Assembly (NCBI RefSeq): GCF_017571475.1
Contig: NZ_JAGETW010000006.1
Location: forward strand, 1-64,000
Length of the DNA: 64,000 bases
From: Thiomicrorhabdus sp. 6S3-12
GTDB taxonomy: Bacteria > Pseudomonadota > Gammaproteobacteria > Thiomicrospirales > Thiomicrospiraceae
Direction of reading: 5' to 3'
Shown here: piece after piece, positions 1 to 8,723 of the stretch
Layout: each line of letters opens with the position of its first letter
Numbering within the stretch: position 1 is the first letter of the stretch
Position numbers and translations under genes: made by a program
Notes under the pieces: generated by a model
The model's input: only the letters and a program-made list of their open reading frames with translations
The model's database searches: none
Told to the model about the DNA's origin: nothing

Positions 1-255
1 CGGCTTAGGCTCCGGCTTAGGCTCCGGCTCCGGCTTAGGTTCCGGCTTAGGTTCCGGCTTAGGTTCCGGCTTAGGTTCCGGCTTAGGTTCCGGCTGCGGA
101 GCCGGGGCCGCAAACATAGCCAGGTTAATATCGACTTGTTTAAGGGTCTGCTGTTGTTTTTCCACCGGTTTCATCCATAACCAGATACCGACGGCGATAA
201 TCAGCAGATAGATGAAACTGCTTAATAGGGTGGCTAAAAGAGAACAACGGCGCAT
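1..255 (-). CDS. tonB: TonB-like energy transducer (partial, N-terminal part)
   Basis: Transmits proton-motive force from ExbB/ExbD in the inner membrane to outer-membrane receptors. Only the first 85 codons are in the window and the gene continues past the left edge. The start ATG (complement of 253-255) gives a short basic N-terminus, one membrane segment at about residues 6-27, a periplasmic linker, then a Pro-Glu-Pro-Lys repeat rigid spacer, which is the classic TonB layout. It lies 9 bases after exbD, so exbB-exbD-tonB is one minus-strand operon. The C-terminal receptor-contacting domain is not visible, so a TonB paralogue or another proline-rich periplasmic protein cannot be excluded. 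Confidence 0.85.
   Translation of the reverse strand, partial: MRRCSLLATLLSSFIYLLIIAVGIWLWMKPVEKQQQTLKQVDINLAMFAAPAPQPEPKPEPKPEPKPEPKPEPKPEPEPKPEPKP
2..103. repeat. 12-bp tandem repeat coding for the PEPK spacer of TonB
   Basis: Five identical 12-base units (GGCTTAGGTTCC on the plus strand) fill 32-91. They are flanked by two GGCTTAGGCTCC variants at 2-25, a half unit at 26-31 and a diverged unit at 92-103. Every unit is a multiple of three, so changes in copy number would lengthen or shorten the spacer without a frameshift. The array continues off the left edge. Confidence 0.9.
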
Positions 256-264
256 GGGATGAAA

Positions 265-648
265 TTATTTTTTTTCTGTCAGAATTGTCAGGTTGTTTAG
301 GTTCTGGCCTTTAAGCAGGTCGACGACTTCAACGAAAGTGCCGAAATTTGCTTGCTGGTCGACGCGTAGCGTAATCGCCTGTTCTTTTGGCAGAGCGGCA
401 AAAACAGAAGCCAGTTGCTCCGTGCTATGGATTTCTTCTTTAACCAGGATCTGGTTGTTCTGATCGATTGCCAATGACAGCGGGTCTAATTCCGTATTTG
501 GTTGATAAGACTCGGTGTTTTCCGTCTTTGGCAACTCGATATTGAGTTTATCCTGCACAATGAAGCTGGCGGTCGTCAGTACAATGGCCAGCAAAACCAG
601 CATGACATCAATCAGCGGAATGACATTGATATTGTCAAAGCGTTTCAT
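265..648 (-). CDS. exbD: ExbD/TolR-family biopolymer transport protein
   Basis: Proton-channel subunit of the ExbB-ExbD motor that powers TonB. The 127-residue protein has the family form: a short cytoplasmic N-terminus, a single membrane helix at about residues 9-31 with the channel aspartate at position 14 (IPLIDVMLVLL), and a periplasmic domain. A GAGGGAA ribosome site precedes the start. It lies 18 bases after exbB and 9 before tonB. The neighbouring tonB favours ExbD over TolR. Confidence 0.93.
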   Translation of the reverse strand: MKRFDNINVIPLIDVMLVLLAIVLTTASFIVQDKLNIELPKTENTESYQPNTELDPLSLAIDQNNQILVKEEIHSTEQLASVFAALPKEQAITLRVDQQANFGTFVEVVDLLKGQNLNNLTILTEKK

Positions 649-666
649 TGGGATTCCCTCGGCGTC

Positions 667-1101
667 TTACTGGTTGGCGTCGGTTTTCGTTGCACGGAAC
701 TGTGCATTGATGACGTCCACTTTTCGAACCAGGCCGTTATAGGCCATGATGCTCGGGATGGCGATGGCAATCCCGGCCGCAGTCGCTTTCAGCGCGAGAG
801 CCAGGCCAAGCATAATGGCGCCGGTATCAAGGTTCTGGCCTTTTCCTAGATCGTAAAAAGTGATCAAAATCCCCAGTACGGTTCCCAGAAGACCGACATA
901 AGGCGCATTGGCGCCAACGATCGACAGGGTCGTCAGATGTTTGGTCAATGCAATATTAAGGTGTTCGGCGTGTTGGAAATCTTGCCATTTAACGGAGCGG
1001 TAGTAGAAGATTCTCTGCAAAGTGACCCATAGGGCAATAAATCCCATGAGACCTAAAATTCCGAAAACGGCGTAATCCAGATAGGCTTTTAATAGTTCCA
1101 T
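667..1101 (-). CDS. exbB: ExbB/TolQ/MotA-family proton channel protein
   Basis: Membrane scaffold and channel of the TonB energising complex. The 144-residue protein belongs to the short ExbB type, with an N-terminal membrane helix (about 8-30) and the conserved channel pair around residues 65-120, including GLLGTVLGI and an AxxAG(I)AIAIP stretch. It is the first gene of the exbB-exbD-tonB operon and has a Fur-box-like site upstream, so iron repression is likely. TolQ is possible by family resemblance alone but the adjacent tonB argues for ExbB. Confidence 0.92.
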   Translation of the reverse strand: MELLKAYLDYAVFGILGLMGFIALWVTLQRIFYYRSVKWQDFQHAEHLNIALTKHLTTLSIVGANAPYVGLLGTVLGILITFYDLGKGQNLDTGAIMLGLALALKATAAGIAIAIPSIMAYNGLVRKVDVINAQFRATKTDANQ

Positions 1102-1124
1102 TGTTGTTTTTTATACTGTTATTT

Positions 1125-1143
1125 AGAAATGAGAATGATTATA
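1125..1143. promoter_or_regulatory. Fur-box-like operator upstream of exbB
   Basis: The stretch matches 13 of 19 positions of the classical Fur consensus, and 13 of 15 across the core AATGAGAATGATTAT (1128-1142). It lies 24 bases before the exbB start, where it could cover the promoter of the iron-uptake operon. Assignment rests on sequence similarity and gene context only. Confidence 0.6.
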
Positions 1144-1359
1144 AATTAAACTTTGCACGCTGTGTTGAAAAAAATATGGATGAGGTGTCATTCTTCCTCC
1201 ACCTTTTATTAAGATTCTTTTTTCGCTTTTATTCCGCTTAATTCGCTTTTCTGCAGCTTATAGAGAATGGTGATAAAATCGTCGGGTTATCTCGGTCAAC
1301 GGCGCTTTTAATCAAGTGATTACCGTGGCCAGTTACGAATTTTCGATTAGGAGAGTTTA

Positions 1360-2361
1360 ATGAAACGTCGTGATTTTTTTAAGTCCGCTTTTGCAATGGG
1401 TGCCGGTCTGGTTGGTGCATCGGCATTGCGTCCACTGTATGCTTCTCAGGATCTCGAAGAGTTCCGTGGGCCAAAGGTTCCTGATATTGATGCGGTCAAA
1501 GTCACCGAGCACTGTTATATGATTCCGGCTATGGGGCCACACCCGACTCCGGATAACTTCGGGATGTTCTCTAACCCTGGGTTTGTCGTAACGGACGCCG
1601 GAGTGGTTGTGGTTGATACCGGTAGTTCGGTGCAGATCGGGGAAATGGTGCTTCGTCAAATCAAGAAAGTGACGGATAAACCGGTTGTTAAGGTGATTAA
1701 CACGCACTTTCACGGCGACCACTGGCTAGGGAATCACGCTTTCGTCGCGGCAAACCCTGATGTTGAAATCTATGCACATCAGCTATGTATCGATAACTTG
1801 AAATCCGGTCAGGATAAGTTCTGGTTTGACTTTATGCAGTCCAATACCAATAACAAGATCACCGGTACTGTGATTACTCTGCCGAATAAAACCTTTGCAG
1901 GCGGGGAAGAGTTTGAAGTTGGCGGCGTGAAATTCCGCATTCATCACTTCGGTCAGATGCATACCGTTTCCGACCTTGCGGTTGAAGTGGTTACCGACAA
2001 ACTTGTCTATACCGGCGATATGGTAATGCGTCGTGTTGCCAATATGGAAGACGGTTCTTACCGCGGCACAATCGACGGTCTGAGCAAAATGGCCGAGATG
2101 GATATCAAGCATTTCGTTCCGATGCACGGCAAAGCGGATAATGTAACGCTTATCAATGAAGGTATCGAGTTTATGGAGACCATCTATACCTCGGTAGAAG
2201 AGCTTTACGATGAAGGTCTATCGGACTTTGAAATGAAGCCGATCATTATGGATAAGCCTTTTATGAAGGATGTTGCCAGCAAGTGGCCTGGTTATGACTC
2301 TGCGTTAGGTAAGTTCATCGTTGTTGCGATTAAGGAAGTTGAGAAGGCAATGTTCTCCTGA
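1360..2361 (+). CDS. Tat-exported metallo-beta-lactamase-fold hydrolase, SoxH-like
   Basis: A zinc metallohydrolase of the MBL fold (333 residues), predicted to be periplasmic. The N-terminus has a twin-arginine signal (KRRDFFK at 2-8 followed by a hydrophobic stretch). The metal motif THFHGD, with H116, H118, D120 and H121, is intact, and further candidate ligands are H197 and H237-type histidines downstream. The spacing resembles the SoxH/quinoprotein-relay metallohydrolases found near sulfur-oxidation genes, but no sox operon is adjacent, so the substrate is unknown. It stands alone between the divergent exbB operon and a bidirectional terminator. Confidence 0.8.
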   Translation: MKRRDFFKSAFAMGAGLVGASALRPLYASQDLEEFRGPKVPDIDAVKVTEHCYMIPAMGPHPTPDNFGMFSNPGFVVTDAGVVVVDTGSSVQIGEMVLRQIKKVTDKPVVKVINTHFHGDHWLGNHAFVAANPDVEIYAHQLCIDNLKSGQDKFWFDFMQSNTNNKITGTVITLPNKTFAGGEEFEVGGVKFRIHHFGQMHTVSDLAVEVVTDKLVYTGDMVMRRVANMEDGSYRGTIDGLSKMAEMDIKHFVPMHGKADNVTLINEGIEFMETIYTSVEELYDEGLSDFEMKPIIMDKPFMKDVASKWPGYDSALGKFIVVAIKEVEKAMFS

Positions 2362-2402
2362 TTTATCGCTAACAATCGGGCCTCAGGGAAGAGGCTTTCG
2401 TT

Positions 2403-2442
2403 AAAAAAAACCGCGCTTTGGGATTCCAGAGCGCGGTTTTTT
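2403..2442. terminator. Bidirectional intrinsic terminator
   Basis: CCGCGC (2411-2416) pairs with GCGCGG (2431-2436), flanked by an A-run on the left and a T-run on the right. It separates the convergent metallohydrolase gene and serB. Confidence 0.9.
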
Positions 2443-2470
2443 ATTTGGTCTGAACAAGCTATCGTTTACA

Positions 2471-3295
2471 TTAGCTCAGGAAGTCGAGAATAGCATCAAG
2501 ACCGCGCTGGTTCAAAGAAGTCGTAGCTTGTTTCTGTACCGCCGGTTTAGCGTGGTAGGCAACACTGAGTCCCGCTTCTTGCATCATCAGCAAATCATTG
2601 GCGCCGTCGCCAACTGCAATCACCTGGTTTGGAGAAATATTCAACTCTGCACACAGCTCATTCAGGAAATCCGCTTTCGCCTGAGCACCGATAATACCGC
2701 CGACGACCGTCCCGTCGAGTTTACCGTCGCTTTCCGCCAGAACGTTGGCGCGAGCGTAATCCAGCCCCAGTTTAGTTTTCAGGCGGTCGGTAAAGTAGGT
2801 AAAGCCTCCGGAGACCAGAGCAAATTTAATCGTTTTGTCTTTCAATCCGCTGATTAACTCTCCTGCGCCCGGGTTCAGAGTCAGGCGTTCCTGATAGACA
2901 TGTTCCAGAGCGCTGTAGTCAAGGCCTTTAAGCAGCCCGACGCGTTGAGTCAGAGAACCTTCAAAGTCCAATTCTCCGCGCATGGCGGCTTCGGTAATGG
3001 CAGACACCTTGTCTTTGATGTTCATAAAATCGGCGATTTCATCTACGCATTCGATTGAGATCAGAGTGGAATCCATATCGCTGATTAGCAGTTTTACCTG
3101 CGAGCCATCAAAACTTTCCGGTAAAAGATTGATGTCGAGTTCCGACTCTTGACGCAACTCAAACAGTTTTTCGGCATCGATGTCGTTGCATGTAATGCGA
3201 TAGTGATTGTTGCAGGCTTGCAAATCACCGACGGATTTCAGTAGGGTATGTTGCGCATCGTTGAGCGTCGGGCTATGAATAATTAGGGTTGGCAT
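2471..3295 (-). CDS. serB: Phosphoserine phosphatase
   Basis: Last step of serine synthesis, hydrolysing phosphoserine. This HAD-family enzyme of 274 residues has the DMDST nucleophile motif at 73-77, the motif II serine at 162 (LVSGGF), lysine near 207 and GDGANDL at 229-235. The N-terminal 65 residues resemble the ACT-like region seen in gammaproteobacterial SerB. An AGGA ribosome site lies 6 bases before the start. It follows the RDD gene by 17 bases, so the two are probably cotranscribed. Confidence 0.95.
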   Translation of the reverse strand: MPTLIIHSPTLNDAQHTLLKSVGDLQACNNHYRITCNDIDAEKLFELRQESELDINLLPESFDGSQVKLLISDMDSTLISIECVDEIADFMNIKDKVSAITEAAMRGELDFEGSLTQRVGLLKGLDYSALEHVYQERLTLNPGAGELISGLKDKTIKFALVSGGFTYFTDRLKTKLGLDYARANVLAESDGKLDGTVVGGIIGAQAKADFLNELCAELNISPNQVIAVGDGANDLLMMQEAGLSVAYHAKPAVQKQATTSLNQRGLDAILDFLS

Positions 3296-3312
3296 TGCTT
3301 ATCCTGAATTGC

Positions 3313-3717
3313 TTAATCTGAAATGGGCACTATTTTAGTCTTTGCCAGTTGGTCGTGCAAAAGTTGTTTTTTCGGGGTGATAAAACCGATCAGGGTAAGG
3401 CCGAAAAAGAGTGTCAGTGGAACCGCAAGCAAAAAACGCAGATTGGCATTATGCCGTGTCAGAAGGTAGCCGTCTTCGCGCTGCAGTTGCAGCTTCCAGG
3501 TTCGTAAACCGGGTGTTTGACCGGACTGTGTCCAGAAATAGGTCAGGTACAGATAGGTGATGGCGATCAGGTAAAGTTGGAAGGCCAGATTGATTTTATC
3601 GTCGGTGGCAAATTCTCCGCTTCCCTGCCAAAGTACAAAAGGAATGCTGGCTGCAAACCAGATGGCGCAAAGTAAGATAAAATCGTATAGCATCGCAAAA
3701 ATAATTTTGAATGGCAT
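3313..3717 (-). CDS. RDD-family integral membrane protein
   Basis: A 134-residue protein with three or four membrane segments (about 7-28, 43-62, 96-116). The motif GQTPGLRTWKLQL in the middle is diagnostic of RDD proteins. The family's transport role is poorly defined; some members affect sodium/proton tolerance. It starts a two-gene unit with serB (17-base gap), an arrangement that gives no clear functional hint. Confidence 0.85.
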   Translation of the reverse strand: MPFKIIFAMLYDFILLCAIWFAASIPFVLWQGSGEFATDDKINLAFQLYLIAITYLYLTYFWTQSGQTPGLRTWKLQLQREDGYLLTRHNANLRFLLAVPLTLFFGLTLIGFITPKKQLLHDQLAKTKIVPISD

Positions 3718-3840
3718 GGCTCGGTTGTACTCAATTTCGTGTTTTCATTGAGAGCTTATTGTACCTAAGCGCGTGCTCTTTGTTTAAAAACCGTAATCGC
3801 AACGCTGTCATGTGACAAAGCTTGATTTAGGAGTCTGCAA

Positions 3841-4509
3841 ATGAATCTATATTCCGATCAGTTAAGTCTCAGTCTGCTGGTTTTCGGCTGGCTGAGTCTG
3901 TTGGCGATGTTGATCTGGTCCTTAAAGACGGCTCCGTGGTTTAAAGTTAAGGATGATCGCGGTGCCCAGAATATCTGGTTGTTCGTTTCGCTGGCGGTTT
4001 TTTTAATCTGGCAGCTCGGAGCCAGTTTAGGCGAGGGGATTACTTTTCATTTTCTGTTGATGACCCTGATGACGCTGATGTTCGGCGTTCAGTTCGCCTT
4101 TATGGGAATGCTGCTGGCATTGCTCGGCGTCACTTTTTATTCCGATTTGGGCTGGTGGAGTCTGGGGGTGAATGCCATTCTGATGGGCATGCTGCCGATT
4201 GCAATTACCCAGGGGATGTTGCGTTTGAGTCAACGTTATCTGGAGCAGAATTTCTTTGTGTATGTCTTTTTTAACGCCTTTTTAGCTGCCGGTATCGGTG
4301 TCGTAGTCGCGCTGCTCTTGGGTGGTCTGATCATGGGGTTGAACGAGGTGCACAGCTTTGACTATCTGGCACAACAGTATTTTCCGTTTATTCCGATGAT
4401 GGCTACGCCGGAAGGGTTTGTGAATGGAATGTTGATTGCGGCCATAGTGGCGTTAAAGCCGGAGTGGTTATGCAGCTTTAGCGACGATACCCATTTAAAG
4501 GGCAAATAG
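3841..4509 (+). CDS. CbiM-like energy-coupling-factor permease family membrane protein
   Basis: A 222-residue, very hydrophobic protein with about six membrane helices. The helix pattern and phrases such as LGVNAILMGMLPI and the late TPEGFVNGM recall the CbiM/COG3235 family of ECF transporter substrate components. No ECF ATPase or T-component gene is adjacent, so if it transports a metal or vitamin it must share a distant module or act alone. A TAGGAG ribosome site precedes the start, and it is a single-gene unit closed by a terminator. Family membership is from recall of the pattern. Confidence 0.65.
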   Translation: MNLYSDQLSLSLLVFGWLSLLAMLIWSLKTAPWFKVKDDRGAQNIWLFVSLAVFLIWQLGASLGEGITFHFLLMTLMTLMFGVQFAFMGMLLALLGVTFYSDLGWWSLGVNAILMGMLPIAITQGMLRLSQRYLEQNFFVYVFFNAFLAAGIGVVVALLLGGLIMGLNEVHSFDYLAQQYFPFIPMMATPEGFVNGMLIAAIVALKPEWLCSFSDDTHLKGK

Positions 4510-4546
4510 GCTGCGAATCGGCGGAGTAGCAGTTATATGCAGGCAA

Positions 4547-4575
4547 TAAAAAACCCGGAACAGGCCGGGTTTTTT
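4547..4575. terminator. Intrinsic terminator
   Basis: AACCCGG and CCGGGTT arms around a short loop, with A-run and T-run flanks. It can serve both the upstream plus-strand membrane protein and the minus-strand exported protein. Confidence 0.88.
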
Positions 4576-4609
4576 ACAGTCGACATCAGTGATGTCTGTC
4601 AGGATGGGA

Positions 4610-4927
4610 TTATTTTTCCCAACCCGCTTTAACATCTGCAGTCATCTGACGAACTTCGCCTTCTGCAGTTTTAAGTGCGAATTCAGCAGCAGTTTGCGCT
4701 TTTTTCATATCGCCTTTTTTCTTAGCTTCTTCGTACTGAGCGGCATAAGTATCGAAGTAAGGCTGTTTCATTTTTTTCTGTTTCCAGACAAAACCGCCGT
4801 CTTTCGCTTGGCTGTGTAGCTGTGCCGCTTTATCCATCATTGCATCGGTATCAGTGCTCGCATAAGCAGCTGAGTTGAAAGCAGATACTGCAAGCGTTAG
4901 AGCTACACCAGTTAGTAATTTTTTCAT
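4610..4927 (-). CDS. Small exported helical protein, SoxK/SoxAX-binding-protein-like
   Basis: A 105-residue protein with a clear Sec signal peptide (residues 1-23, cleavage after AYA). The mature part is a lysine-rich helical hairpin without cysteines. The arrangement of a GGFVWKQ segment, then EAKKKGDMKKAQTAAEFA and a final Glu/Lys-rich helix, resembles small SoxAX-binding proteins (SoxK/SAXB) of sulfur oxidisers. That is a weak pattern match made without a search. GGAGGACGACG upstream gives a strong ribosome site. It is monocistronic, with its own terminator. Confidence 0.5.
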   Translation of the reverse strand: MKKLLTGVALTLAVSAFNSAAYASTDTDAMMDKAAQLHSQAKDGGFVWKQKKMKQPYFDTYAAQYEEAKKKGDMKKAQTAAEFALKTAEGEVRQMTADVKAGWEK

Positions 4928-5309
4928 TCGTCGTCCTCCAAAATGTTATTTTGAGTTTAGTTCTTGCTTCTGTTGTTTTTGAAACCGCCAAACTCAGTTA
5001 ACTTGAGCTGTTTGATTTTTTTAGCTACTCGTTATGTCTGTATGTATTAAGCGGTGAAGAATGGCTGTTTCAAAGCAATTTTTCACTGTTTTTTACATAG
5101 ATGCATACGTTATTAAGTTTACCCCGTCCGTGTCAATCTTTATAATAGCCGTTAACTTAAAATATTGGGGTTGTTTTTCTTATAGTAAACCAAGAAAAAT
5201 TAATCTAAGTGATTGATTTTTATAGGTCTGTTTGTTTTTGCTGCGGATTTTAGCCGGTTTTAGAAAAATAACTAATTAGCCTATAAGCTTTTGTATAAGG
5301 TAGAAAGAA
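4928..5309. other. Divergent intergenic region upstream of guaB
   Basis: This 382-base AT-rich spacer separates two divergent genes. Besides the guaB promoter at 5118-5146 I see no ORF, no RNA gene and no strong hairpin. Confidence 0.6.
5118..5146 (+). promoter_or_regulatory. Probable sigma-70 promoter of guaB
   Basis: TTTACC, then 17 bases, then a perfect TATAAT (5141-5146). This leaves an untranslated leader of about 155 bases before guaB. Confidence 0.6.
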
Positions 5310-6770
5310 ATGAGAATATTGCAAGAAGCCCTCACTTTTGATGACGTTCTTTTGGTTCCTGCGCACTCGACTGTGTTGCCTAAAGATGTGTCATTGAAAA
5401 CTCAACTGACTCGAAACATTACGTTAAATATTCCATTCGTTTCTGCCGCTATGGATACGGTTACCGAAGCTCGTCTGGCCATTTCAATGGCGCAGGAAGG
5501 CGGTATCGGTATCATCCATAAAAATATGACCATCGAACAGCAGGCGCGTACCGTCAGCAAAGTGAAAAAATTCGAGCACGGTGTAATTTCCGATCCGGTT
5601 ACGGTTCAGAAAAACATGACTGTTGAAGAAGTGATTATCAAAACCAAAGACAACCGCGTTTCTTCTGCTCCGGTTATGGACGGCGATGATCTGGTAGGTA
5701 TTGTTACCAGTCGTGATATCCGCTTTGTTACCGACATGTCTCTGCCGGTTTCTGAAATCATGACACCGAAAGAGAAGCTGGTAACGGTTAAAGAAGGCAC
5801 CAGTCGCGAGGACGTTCTGGAGTTGTTGCACCAGCACCGTATTGAGCGTGTTCTGATCGTCAACGATAATTTCAAATTGCGCGGGATGATTACCGTTTCC
5901 GATATGATGAAATCTTCGGATCACCCGCATGCGAGCAAAGATGCCGAAGGTCGTCTTCGCGTCGGTGCTGCGGTCGGTACCGGTAAAGAAACCGAAGATC
6001 GTGTTAAAGCGCTGGTCGAAGCCGGTGTTGATGTCATTATCGTCGATACTGCCCACGGACATTCGCAAGGCGTATTGGATCGTGTTGCCTGGGTTAAACA
6101 GAATTATCCGCAAATCGATGTTATCGGCGGGAATATCGCAACCGGAGAAGCGGCTCTTGATCTGGTCAAAGCAGGTGCGGACGGTGTTAAGGTCGGTATC
6201 GGTCCAGGTTCGATCTGTACTACTCGTATTGTTGCCGGTGTTGGTGTACCACAGGTTTCGGCGATCTCGAATGTCGCTAAAGCACTGGAAGGCACCGGTG
6301 TCCCTTTGATTGCGGATGGCGGTATGCGCTTCTCCGGTGATGTTGCCAAGGCGATCGTCGCCGGTGCTTCGGCTTGTATGTTCGGTTCAATGTTTGCCGG
6401 TACCGAAGAATCTCCTGGTGAAATCGAATATCTGAAAGGCCGTGCCTATAAGTCATACCGCGGTATGGGATCTATGGGCGCTATGGCTCAGCCTACCGGT
6501 TCTTCGGATCGTTACTTCCAGTCGTCGAATGCGGAAGATAAATTGGTTCCTGAAGGGATTGAAGGTCGCGTTGCCTATAAGGGCCCGCTTTCTCCGATTA
6601 TTCACCAGCTGGCAGGTGGTCTGCGCTCGGCAATGGGATATACCGGTTGTAAAGATATCCAGACCATGAATAAGAAACCATCTTTTGTTCGTGTTACTTC
6701 TGCCGGTATGTCGGAAAGCCATGTACACGATGTTACGATTGTTAAAGAGGCACCGAACTATCGCATCTAG
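5310..6770 (+). CDS. guaB: Inosine-5'-monophosphate dehydrogenase
   Basis: Oxidises IMP to XMP with NAD, the committed step to guanine nucleotides. At 486 residues it has the usual bacterial length. A TIM barrel is interrupted at about 90-205 by two CBS domains. The catalytic loop [18 protein letters not shown] carries the active cysteine, and the flap region ([12 protein letters not shown]) is intact. The gene is followed by guaA as in most gammaproteobacteria, with a strong hairpin in the 94-base gap that may set the ratio of the two proteins. Confidence 0.98.
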   Translation: MRILQEALTFDDVLLVPAHSTVLPKDVSLKTQLTRNITLNIPFVSAAMDTVTEARLAISMAQEGGIGIIHKNMTIEQQARTVSKVKKFEHGVISDPVTVQKNMTVEEVIIKTKDNRVSSAPVMDGDDLVGIVTSRDIRFVTDMSLPVSEIMTPKEKLVTVKEGTSREDVLELLHQHRIERVLIVNDNFKLRGMITVSDMMKSSDHPHASKDAEGRLRVGAAVGTGKETEDRVKALVEAGVDVIIVDTAHGHSQGVLDRVAWVKQNYPQIDVIGGNIATGEAALDLVKAGADGVKVGIGPGSICTTRIVAGVGVPQVSAISNVAKALEGTGVPLIADGGMRFSGDVAKAIVAGASACMFGSMFAGTEESPGEIEYLKGRAYKSYRGMGSMGAMAQPTGSSDRYFQSSNAEDKLVPEGIEGRVAYKGPLSPIIHQLAGGLRSAMGYTGCKDIQTMNKKPSFVRVTSAGMSESHVHDVTIVKEAPNYRI

Positions 6771-6797
6771 TCGATTGGTGAACTCTTAAGCTTATGC

Positions 6798-6836
6798 AAG
6801 GCTTTTGCAGGATCACTGCAAAAGCCTTGTCTGTTT
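6798..6836 (+). terminator. Hairpin between guaB and guaA
   Basis: A perfect 12-bp stem (6798-6809 with 6817-6828) and a 7-base loop, followed by only a broken T-tract. It looks like a leaky terminator or an mRNA-stabilising hairpin inside the guaBA unit. Confidence 0.65.
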
Positions 6837-6864
6837 TATAACAAAGCGATTTTGGAATAAAAAT

Positions 6865-8445
6865 ATGTCACAACAAAATATTCATGAGCACCGCATCCTG
6901 ATTCTCGATTTCGGTTCTCAATATACGCAACTGATAGCCCGCCGAATCCGTGAAATCGGTGTTTATTGTGAAGTTGAACCTTGGGATATCGATGCGGCCG
7001 ACGTGGAAAAATTCGGAGCGCGTGGGATTATCCTCTCCGGAGGTCCGGAAACCGTTACCGGTGATGATGCGCCGGTTGCGCCGCAAGTGGTGTTCGAGCT
7101 GGGTGTTCCGGTTCTGGGGATCTGTTACGGTATGCAGACGATGGCTCAGCAGCTGGGCGGACAGGTGATCAATGCGCTGGAACATGAGTATGGTTATGCT
7201 CAGGTTCGCGCCCACGGTCACACCAAGTTCCTGGTTGATATTGAAGACGAAGTGACGTCGGAAGGTTTCGGCATGTTGGATGTCTGGATGTCACACGGTG
7301 ACCGCGTTGATTCGATGCCGGAAGGTTTCAAACTGATGGCGTCTACGCCGAACTGCCCGATTGCCGGTATGGCGAACGAAGAGAAAAACTTCTACGGTAT
7401 TCAGTTCCATCCGGAAGTGACGCATACCAAGCAAGGGAAACGCATGATCGAGCGTTTCGTTGTCGAACTGTGCGGTTGCGAAAAGCTTTGGACGACTGAA
7501 AACATTATCGATGACAGTATTAAGCGTATTCGTGAACAGGTCGGTACCGATCAGGTTATGTTGGGTCTTTCCGGCGGTGTCGACTCTTCTGTGGTTGCCG
7601 CGCTGTTGCATAAAGCGATCGGCGATCAGCTGACGTGTGTTTTTGTTGATCACGGACTGCTTCGTCATCATGAAGGCGATCAGGTTATGGCGATGTTTGC
7701 GGAGAATATGGGGATCCGTGTGATTCGTGCCGATGTTGAAGAACGTTTTATGAGTGCGCTTGCCGGTAAAACCGATCCGGAAGAGAAGCGTAAGATTATC
7801 GGACGTGAGTTCATTGAAGTCTTTGATGAAGAGTCTGCCAAGCTGGAAGGAATCAACTGGCTGGCGCAGGGAACCATCTACCCGGATGTAATCGAATCGG
7901 CCGGCTCAAAAACCGGTAAGGCAAAAGTGATTAAGTCACATCACAATGTTGGTGGTCTGCCTGAAGATATGAAGATGTCTTTGATTGAACCGCTTCGCGA
8001 GCTGTTTAAGGACGAAGTCCGTAAACTGGGTGTCGCTTTAGGTCTGCCATATAATATGGTGTATCGTCATCCGTTCCCGGGACCTGGGCTGGGTGTACGT
8101 ATTCTTGGTGAAGTGAAAAAAGAGTATGCGGACATTTTGCGTCTGGCGGATCATATCTTTATCGAAGAGCTGCACAAGTGGGATCTTTACGATAAAACTT
8201 CGCAGGCATTTGCCGTCTTCCTGCCGGTTAAATCGGTCGGTGTGGTCGGTGATGCACGTCGTTACGATTATGTTGTGGCGCTGCGCGCGGTGGAAACGAT
8301 CGACTTTATGACCGCTCGTTGGGCGCACCTGCCGTATGAGTTCCTGGAGCATGTTTCTGGACGTATCATTAACGAAATTCCGCGTATTACGCGCGTAACC
8401 TATGATATCTCGTCGAAACCGCCGGCAACCATCGAGTGGGAATAA
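6865..8445 (+). CDS. guaA: GMP synthase (glutamine-hydrolysing)
   Basis: Converts XMP to GMP using glutamine and ATP. The protein has 526 residues, close to the 525 of E. coli. It has an N-terminal class I glutamine amidotransferase with GICYGMQ (nucleophilic Cys), a central PP-loop ATP pyrophosphatase with LSGGVDSSV, and the C-terminal dimerisation domain ending KPPATIEWE. The start ATG at 6865 is chosen because the family begins shortly before [15 protein letters not shown]; an in-frame start at 6805 would lie inside the hairpin and add 20 unrelated residues. Confidence 0.98.
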   Translation: MSQQNIHEHRILILDFGSQYTQLIARRIREIGVYCEVEPWDIDAADVEKFGARGIILSGGPETVTGDDAPVAPQVVFELGVPVLGICYGMQTMAQQLGGQVINALEHEYGYAQVRAHGHTKFLVDIEDEVTSEGFGMLDVWMSHGDRVDSMPEGFKLMASTPNCPIAGMANEEKNFYGIQFHPEVTHTKQGKRMIERFVVELCGCEKLWTTENIIDDSIKRIREQVGTDQVMLGLSGGVDSSVVAALLHKAIGDQLTCVFVDHGLLRHHEGDQVMAMFAENMGIRVIRADVEERFMSALAGKTDPEEKRKIIGREFIEVFDEESAKLEGINWLAQGTIYPDVIESAGSKTGKAKVIKSHHNVGGLPEDMKMSLIEPLRELFKDEVRKLGVALGLPYNMVYRHPFPGPGLGVRILGEVKKEYADILRLADHIFIEELHKWDLYDKTSQAFAVFLPVKSVGVVGDARRYDYVVALRAVETIDFMTARWAHLPYEFLEHVSGRIINEIPRITRVTYDISSKPPATIEWE

Positions 8446-8470
8446 AATTACGGCCTGAAATTTTCAACCT

Positions 8471-8523
8471 CTTTGTTGTGCTTCGCTCGTTTATTTTTAA
8501 TAAACGTCGCTAAGCACGCCTTG
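8471..8523. repeat. REP-like imperfect palindrome, copy 1
   Basis: GTGCTT and GTTTATT arms pair with AATAAAC and AAGCAC across a T-rich loop, with one bulge and a few mismatches. The lead-in CTTTGTTGT and the arms recur in copy 2 about 100 bases later, which marks this as a dispersed-palindrome type element, not a chance hairpin. Confidence 0.6.
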
Positions 8524-8572
8524 ATTTTGAATGATTTCAGTTTGTAATTCGTATTCAGTTAAAAGGCTAATT

Positions 8573-8625
8573 TCTTTGTTGTAGCTTGCTTGTTTATTCA
8601 CGATAAACTTTGCGCGCTACGCCTC
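8573..8625. repeat. REP-like imperfect palindrome, copy 2
   Basis: CTTTGTTGTAGCTTGCTTG leads into GTTTAT, a 5-base loop and ATAAAC, closing with GCTAC against GTAGC. The left half is nearly identical to copy 1 at 8471, and both are followed by an ACGCC-type tail. Same orientation as copy 1. Confidence 0.6.
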
Positions 8626-8666
8626 GAACTAAATCCGTTTTAGTTAGAAATTATCGGCAGAATAAT

Positions 8667-8701
8667 AGGCTTTCTATAAATTTTTGTAGAAGGCCTTTTT
8701 T
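8667..8701 (+). terminator. Intrinsic terminator downstream of guaA
   Basis: AGGCTTTCTA (8667-8676) pairs with TAGAAGGCCT (8687-8696) with one G-U pair, followed by a T-run. It closes the guaBA unit just before tadA. Confidence 0.8.
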
Positions 8702-8723
8702 GTATCTAAATAAAGTTTAGTTT

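Noticed and set aside
5484-6113. 209-codon ORF antisense to guaB
   Set aside because: Shadow ORF inside an intact conserved gene.
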